Shown here piece by piece: positions 23,896-34,200 of a stretch of DNA of 64,000 nucleotides; the stretch's first letter is position 1, and each line of letters begins with the position of its first letter. The translations under genes and the position numbers were made by a program. Location: NCBI RefSeq assembly GCF_029962835.1, contig NC_080588.1:17626001-17690000 (forward strand), read 5' to 3'. The notes under the pieces are model-generated. The model saw only the letters and a program-made list of their open reading frames with translations, made no database searches and had not been told where the DNA came from. Origin of the DNA: Magnolia sinica (lineage: Eukaryota > Streptophyta > Magnoliopsida > Magnoliales > Magnoliaceae).

Positions 23896-24920
23896 ACAAT
23901 GATTGCAAATTACTTGTCATCTGAATGTATTTGTATTTGACTGATCATTTATATGTTTGGTTCGACAATAGTAAAATTATAGCGATGACACAATTACTTA
24001 ATTATCATGAAAATTGATTAAAAAAAATGTCCTAAGAAATCATTAACATTAAAATTTGATATAAATTTTTTAAGGGAAAGCAAATATAATTTTAGGTATT
24101 AAGGTGACTAGGAGGGATGATTGTCTTATCATGTCACAATCTTATTATATTAAACATACATTAAAAATATTTTATCATGTTAAGTGTATGTCTATTAGCA
24201 ATCTTTATAATTATACATTGTAATGAATAGATGATTAGTTATTCTGTCGAGTGTTCATATGTGGAATATTATAGAGTAATTATTGGACATTTGAACCGTT
24301 TGGGTCCACCTTTGATGTGCATGTAGGATTAAACCTTGTATAAGCCACAAGGTGAAATGGGTAAATAATCATAAACTATTAAAAATACAATTATATATGC
24401 AAATTATTGTATCATTATAATGATTTTCTTACTGTGTTGGAAGGTTACAATAATATTAACCGGATCACTGATTTAAGTGAAATTAAATTTATCAGTAGAT
24501 ATGTTTTCCCTTAAAGTAAATGATGTGTTTCTTAAAAAAAAAATTAAGTAGATTTGTATTACTGTCTACTATGGAGTTCGAGTCTATTACCTTAAAAAAT
24601 GTGAAAAAAAAAACTGAATAACTTATAAACCTTTAAATTAATTTACTTCTATAACTAAAACTTGTTTAAGTTATACTTTTACATTATAATTGTCAAGTAA
24701 TTATGACAAAAGTTAAAAGTAATACCCGTAATAATAAAAGTAAATATATTATACTCTGTTATAATATAGTGAAACATTTCTTATATAATAGAATAATAGC
24801 TCTTGATTTTATAAAGTCAGAAAAGAGTCAAGCAGTCCTCTAACCAAAGGACTTAAAAAAATAATTAAAAAAAATAGTCCTTAATACATTAAATGGAATG
24901 AGAATGAGCTTAAAAGTATG

Positions 24921-26191
24921 AGCTACCAGCTATGACAACCCAACTTATATGAGTGAAAATCCCATGACATGAGTTTTCAATTGATAAATAACAAGTTACT
25001 TGGGAGTTATTTAAGTACTTTCACTTTTTATACCCTTTTTACAGTGTAAGCAATGCTAATGGTAACAAGTAAGGGTGGGTCTTAAAACTTTTAATAAATT
25101 TATATGCCATATATTGATGGTGTATCTAGTTGTTGTATACCTAATGGTTTTCATTTATGTAAATGTAGAGGTAGAATCTCTTCTTATGAGAATAAAGGTT
25201 AATTTTTTATAGCACTTATGAAATTCAAGTAATGGTGTAGTGTTGAAAAGTATCAACTCGCAGAACCATATGTAATAAAAAAGTTATATAACTGACGTAT
25301 ATACCCAATTTATACTAAATGAGTTTTATTAAAGACTAATTATCAATCGACTCTTATTAAACATATCTTGCATACACCAAGTGTCGATTAAAGTCCAATA
25401 AACATTAATACTAATGCAAAACTATTCCACCTTAACCTAAAATTCTTAAAATTTGAAAAGTATGAGAAATTATTATGTTTTAAGTGTTTCTAAAATGTGT
25501 GTTTCAAAAATTTTCTTTACACATTTCCTTTCAAAACTTTGACAAGTTCCTTTTGATCTAAAATAACATTCTTTTAAATCTACGTTAGAAATCTACAAGA
25601 CTTCTAAGTAATTTATAAGCAATGATTGTGGTAAAAGGCTAGGTCTTTCAGGGATCATTGTAGCTTGTAGTATGCACACTTCTTTACAACGTTCATGTGC
25701 ACTGCACCAGGTTGTAGCACGTGTTGTGGGTGTGTGTAGTATGGATTATATCCCTCCATTTAAATCTCGTCTCCTCATTTGGGCCCACCAATTGTGTTGG
25801 GCTTCAAGCCCAATGGTTGTATCTTCTCTAAAAAAGTATAATTATACGTTTTGGGATATTTATTTGAAGTTTATTTAAAGACTTCTTTTTCTCCGAGTTT
25901 AACATATCTTTTATTTTTTATCATCTTCTGCATCTTTTTTTTTTTCTATAGCTTTCTTCTTTATTTTGAGTTAGGCTGCAAGGTGGTGTAAGACACACGT
26001 AGTAATTAAGACATTATGATTGGGCAACGGTTATTATATTCTAGAAGTTGATTGCTCAAGATTTGTGTTGCACTTAAAAACATCGTTAATGAGAACAGAT
26101 TTAACTTCAAGCCGAGTGATTTCAAATCACACATCATCTTTGTTAAAAATTTTAAAAATAAATAAATTCATTTCTAACCTTTTCTTTATCA
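24921..26191. other. AT-rich tail of the copia relic and unassigned DNA
   Basis: Text such as 'tgagctaccagctatgacaacccaac' matches the untranslated stretch usually found after copia RNase H, so a 3' LTR relic probably lies within about 25000-26000. I could not define its ends. No gene is seen. Confidence 0.4.
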
Positions 26192-26199
26192 ATCGTAGT

Positions 26200-27508
26200 T
26201 AGAGTTGGGCATGTCTAATCCGATCCGGTGGATCCAACCCGATCCGAACCGAACCGACGACTTAGATCGATGCGGATCGAGTTGGGCCATTCAGATCCGA
26301 ATGTTTTTCGGATCGAATTCGGATCTTGGTCAATTCGGACTGATCCGATCCGAAACTCGATCCAAATGGATCCAATCCGACCCAATCCGATCCGATCCGA
26401 AGTGGATAAACCACATGCATTCACGGTGGGCCCCAACAGAGTTTACTTAATAAGTCCGTGAGATTCTTCTATAGTAATCGTATACAGTAGGAGTTTCTAG
26501 ATTAACGATGTGGATCATCACATGGTTTTGCTGACTGGGCCAGCAGAGACTGAGCGAGCCTTGCTAGAAAACCTCTTCTATTGGGAAGCACATTGGTTGG
26601 TGTATTTATTATACCTACAAACCAACTATATAGCTGTTGTAGGTACGTGTCGTGCGAAGGCGTTACTGACGCTTCTCGAGCTCCGACTTGTACGAACGGT
26701 TCAAAGGAGATCAAAGTTATATGCGCCCAATAGTGATGTATTTATTATATCTACACCGTTCATATATTTTTAGAGATTATTATAGAGCATTATTCAAAAA
26801 ATGAATAATTTCCAAAGATCATATGGACCACACCACAAACAGCAGCAAAGATAATGATTTTCACCGTTAAATAATTCGTGTGGTCCATTTGATAGTTAGA
26901 TCTGTCTTATTTTTCGTCTAAAGCCTTAAGACGAGCTCGCCAATTGGATGGACAGATTGTATATAACACATACCCCATGATTAGACTCACAAAACTTGCT
27001 AATGTCAATACAACAATGCACTCATGTCACTGCACTTTCGTGCACAGCATGCAACACTACCAGCTGTGTAGACACATGTCGTGCAAAGGCGAGCAGAGAT
27101 GCGACTCGAACTCCGAGTTGTACGAACGACTCAAATGAGATCAAAATTACATGAGCCCCACAATGATGTATTTGTTATATCCATACCGTTTATCCATTTT
27201 TCGTGATCATTTTAAAGCATTTGAAAAAAAAATAAAATTGAATCATATCTAAAGCTCAAATGGACCACATCGAAAATAGCAGCGAGGATAATGATTCTTA
27301 CCGTTAAAAAATTCGATCCAAATCATACTCAACCCAATCCGACTCGGTTTTCCTGATCGAGTCGGACTTGGTTCGGGTCAGGCCAACCGTGCATCGGATT
27401 GGTTCGAGTAAGATGTCCCGGACTCAGTCCAAGATTGGATCGAGTTCGGGTTAACCTATATAAATTTCGGACCGAATCGAGTTGGACCCAATCCGATGCC
27501 CAGCGCTA
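26200..27508. mobile_element. hAT element, 1,309 bp, perfect target duplication, with nested MITE copies
   Basis: Ends TAGAGTTGGGCAT and TAGCGCTGGGCAT (reverse complement of the right end, 10 of 13 matching). Perfect 8-bp duplication atcgtagt at 26192-26199 and 27509-27516. Subterminal DNA is dense in GGATCGG/CCGATCC motifs on both sides. Inside are two decayed MITE-family cores (about 26720-26960 and 27140-27320) and two similar 'gtgtcgtgc..ggcg' blocks (about 26640 and 27075). No transposase. Confidence 0.9.
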
Positions 27509-27516
27509 ATCGTAGT

Positions 27517-28394
27517 CAAGTTAGTGCTCCAAAATCCAAATCGGACACACTTCACCTCTATTATTTCTTAGGCTCTTAAATTTATACCAAGTTTTGTATG
27601 TCATTTCTCCACTAAACCAAAATTTTCCTTGGAGCTTTGCCAAGTGCACACGTGTATGCAATAAAGCTCATGTACAGACCACCCATTGTGCAAGCATCAC
27701 ACCATGGTCCAAGATCTATACATTAAAAAAAGGCATCACTATATTCATGCCCAAGCCCAAGAACGAAGTTGATCCGCTGGTTGGGACCACAGTTTGCAAA
27801 ACACTGTACGGCCATGTAAAACTTGACTGAAGTTTTCTAGCTCATTCACCTGTTTCCAATACTGGGGCCCACGTGCTGAGGTGACCATATTTAATTTTGG
27901 GAAAACATGTTGAAGGTCTGACCAACCTAATGGATGCATTCCATCTTGCACCTATGAGGCATGTTGGCACATGTGTGGCATGTACATGATGCTTATTGCA
28001 CGTGTGTACGCTTGCAAATTGCATATTCCTTGTTCTAGGTCATAATTTTCAACTTTAACAGCTTGGTTTTGACACCTCTCTTCCACCATACGTGGACCGG
28101 CACTCCACGTATGACAATAAGATCATTGAAACAATATTTTATCCCTCTCAAGTAATTAATAGAACTATTTTTCATTGAAAATAAAAATAAAATTTGAAAA
28201 GAAAAAAAAAAAGGAAAATAAAACCATGTCCAAAAATCCCATTTAGCAATTCTTACAAATAAATAGACCATTTCAAAAAATTAATCCATTCACAATTTCT
28301 GTCACCTCATCTGATAACCACATCTTCCATGCCTGCAATTTGGTTTCTTAAAGGATCATAAATTCAATATACTGTCCTTGAGATCTTTCACAAA
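27517..28394. other. Intergenic, nothing recognised
   Basis: No coding region or repeat with clear ends. A short inverted repeat, 'ccatacgtgga..tccacgtatg', occurs at about 28085-28112. Confidence 0.5.
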
Positions 28395-28587
28395 GGCTCT
28401 GTTGGGTTGCTACTCAAAAAATGAGTTCATCTCATTTTAGCTAACGATGATTAGGTTTTAGAGATTTTGATAAGGATAAAAAATAATATCAATAGTACAT
28501 AATTTATATAGACTATGATCTTGAATATGTAATTACTGTTAATTAAAATCAGATGAAATCATTTCTATCTAAGAAACAACCAGGACC
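28395..28587. mobile_element. Small MITE, about 193 bp
   Basis: Left end GGCTCTGTTGGGTTGC, right end (reverse complement) GGTCCTGGTTGTTTC. It is similar in type to 20801-21106. No clear target duplication. Confidence 0.5.
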
Positions 28588-28625
28588 TAAGACTCATCTA
28601 CCTTTTATTCCTCACCCCTGAATGC

Positions 28626-28966
28626 AAGGCTGGCAAAGGGTTGGTTTTGGGCAGAGCAGGGCAGCCTGGGTCTGTCCTCATCCTTAAGAGCCAAGGCCAA
28701 ATCCCAGCCCAACCTGACCTGGCTGGAAAATTAGTTTATCCTATGGCCGACGTTCGATCGGCTGATGATACTAGAGTCCATGTACCATACAACTGGTTGT
28801 GCAGGGTGAAGAGGCACTTTTTAATTGGATCCATGGAGTACGGCAAAGGGTACCAACGGTGGGAACTGGAACAGATTTCTGCTCGACTTTTTAAGAAATC
28901 GAGTGGGTCGGTCCTAGTCAACTTTCTAATTTTGACAGGTCCAGGCCCAGCCCATTGCTAGCTCTA
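28626..28966. mobile_element. hAT-like MITE with unrelated centre
   Basis: Left end CAAGGCTGGCAAAGGG, right end (reverse complement) TAGAGCTAGCAATGGG. Arms are rich in 'cagcccaacctg'-type text. The centre (about 28740-28890) does not look like the arms. Flanking 8-mers match poorly, so the ends are approximate. The open frame 28641-28961 across it is not considered a gene. Confidence 0.5.
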
Positions 28967-29001
28967 CTGCAGGAGTGCCAGTCTTTTTCCATCCTTACAA
29001 T

Positions 29002-29584
29002 TAGAGGTGTACACGAACCGAGCTAGCTCGGTTAGCTCCCTCGACTCGACTCGAAAAAGCTCAATTCGACTCGGTTCAAAGCTGAGTTCAAGCCAAGTCA
29101 AGCCAATTTTTTGAGCTTGAAAATGAGTTCAAGCTGGCCCCAGCCCGACTCGAATTGGATCAAACCCGGCTCGAATCGAACTAGTTCGGTGACTCGGTTA
29201 CTTTGATATTGATGTTGCTTACCAAGTGTTTGATAAAATGACTCAAAGAAGTGTAGCTGGTGGCAAGGAAGGTATGTATATGAAACCAACACCCTTTTTT
29301 TTTTCTTGATTTTTATGTTGCTTAGGTGTTTAATAAAATACTAGTAAAACCATTGCTGCTGTCTCAAATACAGTGAGATTTTGAAGGTGCAGTCCAGGTG
29401 TCTGTGAAAATGCTGCAATAGTGAACTCAGCTTGAACCGGCCCAAGCTGCTGACCGAACTAAGCCGAGCTGGCCAGTCAGGCTTGAGGATCGAACCAAGC
29501 CGAGTTCAAGCTGAGGTCAGTTAGTGGCCAAGCTGAGTCGAGCTGAGGCCAGCTCGACTCGGTTCTACTCGATGTACACCGCTA
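29002..29584. mobile_element. hAT element, 583 bp, perfect target duplication
   Basis: Ends TAGAGGTGTACACGA and TAGCGGTGTACATCGA (reverse complement of the right end). Perfect 8-bp duplication cttacaat at 28994-29001 and 29585-29592. Both arms are built of CTCGACTCG and GAGCTNAG repeats. The centre carries a PPR-like coding fragment (29217-29285) and a degraded second copy of it. Same family as 53360-54001. Confidence 0.92.
29217..29285 (+). pseudogene. PPR-like peptide fragment inside a hAT element
   Basis: Reads AYQVFDKMTQRSVAGGKEG. 'QVFDKM.QRSV' resembles the helix-loop of pentatricopeptide-repeat proteins. A TGA lies just upstream in frame and there is no start. About 90 bp later 'atgttgcttaggtgtttaat' looks like a decayed repeat of the same text. 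It may be captured host sequence or a chance match. Confidence 0.35.
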
Positions 29585-29759
29585 CTTACAATGAAGTATA
29601 AAGTTCATATTAATCATGGATCAAAAACCTGAAAACTCGACTCAACTCAAATGTCCATTCAGGTCAGGTAGACGACCCTACTTTATTCGAGTAAAATAGA
29701 TGCTTGATACATTATTAGTATGAAATTGATACGTAACTACAAAAAGAAGCAATTGGTGT

Positions 29760-30600
29760 GTTGGTAAACACAATAGGCTTTGCCCCTTAATTTTTATGTT
29801 AAAAAGTAATCACCCACCCAGTGAGTTGCACAACTCATGCAGAGTTGTTGCGTTGAGCTGACCATGCTGGCAAAGCCAACTTGAAGAGTGTGTTTGAATT
29901 CTAACCGAGTCAAGCTCACCAGCAAGTTTCTCAGTGACTCTGCTCAAAATCTTGCCGAGCAGAGCAGGGCGGCATTTGAACGAGTCACCGTGTTTTAGCA
30001 TTATGGCATTAATAAAATTATAGGGGGTGTGCTCTCACCTTTCCCTTAAATTTAAAAAATAAAAACAGCAATGGGGTATAAAGTTATGGTGTCAGGCTTT
30101 CCTTCAGCACAAAGCTCATTTCCAAAATGAAACTAGTCGCAAGGTAATCGTATATAACAGCTAATTGCACAAGTGCACCAACTTGTATATTTTGGACCGT
30201 CCAGATTAATCAATTGGAGTATCTAATGGTCCTAATGCAACTTATAGTGCTCTGAGAGCACTGAAGCATGTCTCTTGTAAGTAATGATACCTACTTGGCA
30301 TGCTAAGAATATATAAATTGACATAAATAATTAGTATGAAGTGCATGGTTTGTGGGAAAAGTAGCTCGACTCTCTAGAAAAGTTCAGGTTCAAATCATAC
30401 GCATATTCAATTTTTGTATTTTATAATGAAAAACAATCACCCAGTGAATGAGTCAGTCGGAGTTGCATCGAATTAACTGAGTCAGCAAGCCAACTCGACA
30501 AGTCTGGCCGAGTCCCGACCACATCCAGTTCGCCAGGAGACTGCTCGAAATCTGGCTGAGTTGATTCACTCAAGTTTCGAGTTGAGTCACTGTTTTAGAG
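29760..30600. repeat. Pair of related dispersed repeats, possibly SINE-like
   Basis: 29795-30000 and 30400-30600 share 'aatcacccacccagtgagt'/'caatcacccagtgaatgagt' followed by 'gagttgc..ctga..gccaac' and end near 'cactgttttag'. The second is preceded by 'aggttcaaatcatacgcata', a weak B-box-like motif. Ends are not defined. Confidence 0.4.
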
Positions 30601-31065
30601 CTGAAAAGAATCAATGAGCCTCTTTACTGAGAGAGTCCGCTCAGGCATTGGCAACCTGCCTACCTGAAGGTAAAATTGATTGAGGCCAATGGTAAAATTC
30701 CCAATGATTGATGTTTCTAACCATTCATATTCCTTTCTGAACAATTACATTGCTTTCCTCATCACCCAAAAATTGGTGATGGATCAGATATGAACTAACA
30801 AGCGGTGATTTTTTTTTAATTGTTACAATCATAGCTCATCTAAGAGGTGGTCCGCTAAATGGAGAATCATGGACATACTTCCACTATGGCTGGCTTTTCT
30901 CAATCAAGTTATATACTTGTTTTTGTTTTTCAAGCACATTTGTTGTATGCTCGTGGTGGTGTATGACTGATCAGAATATACAGTTCATAGTTTACCTGAA
31001 TCTGTTTTCACTGAATATACAAAATAGAGCTTCCAAGGGTTTGAAAATATGGGCATTAGATGTAG
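30601..31065 (-). other. 3' flank of the deacetylase gene
   Basis: Presumed 3' UTR and downstream intergenic DNA. No other gene is seen. Confidence 0.5.
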
Positions 31066-31231
31066 TCATATCTGTCTAACAGCAGAACCATGGATATAAT
31101 TAACTGCTTCCTCTTCGGAGAGCTGCTTCCCTTCTACCAATCCTTTCACCAATGTTTTGGCATAGTCCTCAGACGGAGGTTGCATTGGAAGTTTACCAGA
31201 TTTAAAATTATCAATATATGATAGGGGACAC
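31066..31231 (-). CDS. HDA5: Deacetylase last exon and stop
   Basis: Acceptor cgcag|GTGTCCC. It encodes CPLSYIDNFKSGKLPMQPPS, continues through LVEGKQLSEEEAVNYIHG, and ends at TGA (31066-31068). The closing helix with LSEEEA is the usual C-terminus of this group. Confidence 0.92.
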
Positions 31232-34200
31232 CTGCGAATGGATGAACGGATCAGATAAATACTGGAAAATAACTATTGGATGAAATCAATAAAAAGGAAT
31301 ACATATATGCATCCTGCACGAAAACATGTATTAGGAAAAATGAAAAATATTACGAGTTTACAGGATCATATTGTTAAGAAGGATGCTTGAATTTGAATGG
31401 TAAATAAATGGGTGCCAAAATATTATGTTGCTAATTTGAAAAAAGAAAAAAGAAATCAGTTTCTTTCAAAGGGAGGGAAGGAGGGAGGGAGATTTAGTTG
31501 TAAATCCAACTAGTTCGTGTGTGGGGCCTACCATGCTATTTGTATGACAACTCACCCATCCATCAAGGTTGATAGTTGTATATCCAACTAGTTCATGTGT
31601 GGAGCCCACTATGGTGTTTGTATGACATCTCGCCCATTCAACAAGGTTGTCTCGCCATGAACATGGGATGGCCGAAAAGTCAGGTGGATCCAACTAGTTC
31701 ACGTGTGGAGACAATTAGTTGTATATCCAACAAGTTCACATGTGGGGCCCACCATGGTGTTTGTATGACATCTTACCCACCCAACAAGGTTGTCGCACCA
31801 TGAAAATGGGACAGCCCAAAAGTCCGGTGGATCCAACCATCAGGTGGCGCACACCATCGAAAACAATGAACAACCACCCAAAAGATCCACATTCATGTAG
31901 GGCGCATCTAATGGTTGGATCGACCTGATTTTTGGGGCATCACATTTTCATGGTGGGACAACCTTGCTGGATGGGCGAGATGTCATAAAAACACCATTGT
32001 GGACCCCACACACCAAATCAAATCAAACAAAACAATACCGCATAAAAGGAGAAGCTCCTAAATTTTGCACTACCATATCAATTAAGTTTTGAAGTGAGCA
32101 TACATGGAAGCATTCTCAACAGAATGCAACAGATGAATCAAATCAAACACAACAACACCGCATAAAATATAGAACTTCTGTGAGGAGCATACGTCATAGT
32201 CAGTATGGGAAGGCCATGCTCCATCCCCAAATAAATAACATTAGAATACCATCCACCCTGCAGCAAAATTATGTAACATTAGCGAATTACAAGAATCAGT
32301 CCACAAGAGTCATGCTGTGTGCGTTCATAGCTGTATAACTTCAAGATGAAGGTCAGTCAATGTCAGACAGTGCCTTTGGACAGGTAACAGGAGATGCTGA
32401 CGATATCGAAAGAATATTAATATATAAGATCATCTAAATATAAAATACACAATTATTCAGACAAATTGAAGTAAAATAGCCAACATGATTAACATAAAGA
32501 AAATAAATAAATAAATAAATAAGGAAAAAGAAAACAGGCAATAGATTGTTTGGGCTGGAACTGTGCCCAAGAAGTGCATCTGATACTGCACCTTTTAAAC
32601 AAATGGAATGTCCTTGTGACAAAATTTTACAGCACAAAGGATAGCATGAATGAAAGAAAACCCAAAAATTATCAATGATGCTGTGCTGCAGATTTAAGTA
32701 CAGGAAATACATAAGAACTCTGATATACTCAGATATTGCATGAATAGGAAGTGGATGCAACATCTGCATGGTTTACCCATAAAATTGAGTATTGGACATG
32801 ATATGATACAGATACTTTACCTCTTTTTTAAGTATCTGGGTATCAAAGGCAACCCAGGTGCATCCTAGGCATTTTAGACCTGGTTTGCCTCTCCTGGACG
32901 AGGCAAGGCGCTTACCTCAGGCATATGCTTGGTGCCAAGTTGTGCATAGGCACGCCTGCAGCACTGTTACCATTTAACGTGAGATACCCCTATGGGTACC
33001 TGCATTTTGTGGTTTTTTGGGTATCTTACCACCAACATATAAGGGTTTAAATAATAGATAAGGGGGGTCTTTTAAACTCCATTTCAACTCTCTTCGTTTC
33101 TTTAAGATTTTCTTTCCCCAAATTTCAACGTCTTCTCTCATTTCTTTTCCTGATGTCTTCTTCTAGTAGTGAGTTAAGATCATCACCATGGACATCTTCT
33201 CTCATTTCTTTTGAGCAACTTTAACTTTTGATTAATGGTTATTACTTATTAGTTTAGTAGTTGACTAGCTTCATGGATGGTTTAATGATTATTGATTAGT
33301 TGGTTACTAATACTAGCTTAATAAATAGATGGTTTAATGTGTAAGTTTATTTTGTTTAATTGTCTTAGGTCCATATTACTTTTCATTTTCCTTTGAAATT
33401 TGAATAGTGTTGACTTTGATTGACTAAAAAATCAATATATATCTATAAAAATGTAAATATTAATAATTAATGTCAATATTAATATTTATCATATATCTAA
33501 AAAATTGTGCCTGAAAACTACAGGCATGCACCTAGGTGTTTCTAGGTGTTTTGGGGGCAAGGACAAGTGTGCCTGCTAATAGTCTCCAATGAAGAGAAAA
33601 AAGAAAAAAGGAAAAAGAACAAAAAAGTGTTAAAAACCCTTGTCCAACTTTTAGGAGGTTCTAGAAAAAATAAACTGCTGGGTTGCCAGGTCTAGGCACC
33701 CAAAGGAGCCAACCACTTAGACTCTAGGCAGGTCCAGTCTTACTGTTAAGTCTGACAAACAATAGTTGCCTCGTAAGTTCTGGGAGATCTAGTTATGTTA
33801 TCTTCAGACAAATATATGAGCAAACACTGTGTGCAGTCAGCAGCAGCATCACACACGGAAAGTGCGTAAAGACAATTGCCATACCTTAAGAGCCTCCAGA
33901 TGTGTGGATTTGTTTCTTGTAACAAAATCCAATGCAGATGAATCAAATAAAGGAGATGCTACGTCACTGGTTAGAGAATTCTCCTGAAGTAGCACATCAT
34001 TGAACTGCTCAAGCCTGTGAAATAAATAAGGTAAGTACAAACTAGAGTGGCGGAATATTGCAGTTTGTATGGATGAAGTATAAAATTTCAATTGTAAAAG
34101 GTTGAGATTTTATCATGCGTTTTCTAGAAAAAGACAACAGTTTTTGTCTCGGAAAAGAAAATTAGGAGCAGATTACATGGATTACATACGTTATTTTATA

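Larger units (their letters stand above)
21430..24920 (+). pseudogene. Decayed Ty1/copia polyprotein
   Basis: Plus-strand translation, with many stops and frame shifts, follows the copia order. Protease/pre-integrase text lies near 21570-21800 (EWVLDTKAI, then GTRRNLVFGSLLNKYRIKL). The integrase core is at about 22120-22460 (LIHSNLSDFKILI, then YLRYTKIYLLRNKDEVL). Reverse transcriptase is at about 23090-23480 (LDKIIDKFKATLVTKRFKQK, then HQMDIKTAFLMET). RNase H-like pieces are at about 24050-24920 (NIILGIKV, LEGYNNINRITD). AT-rich sequence with a microsatellite separates the last two parts. Clearly non-functional. Confidence 0.8.

Noticed and set aside
28641-28961. 106-codon open frame
   Set aside because: It runs from arm to arm through a hAT-like MITE, so it is likely chance.
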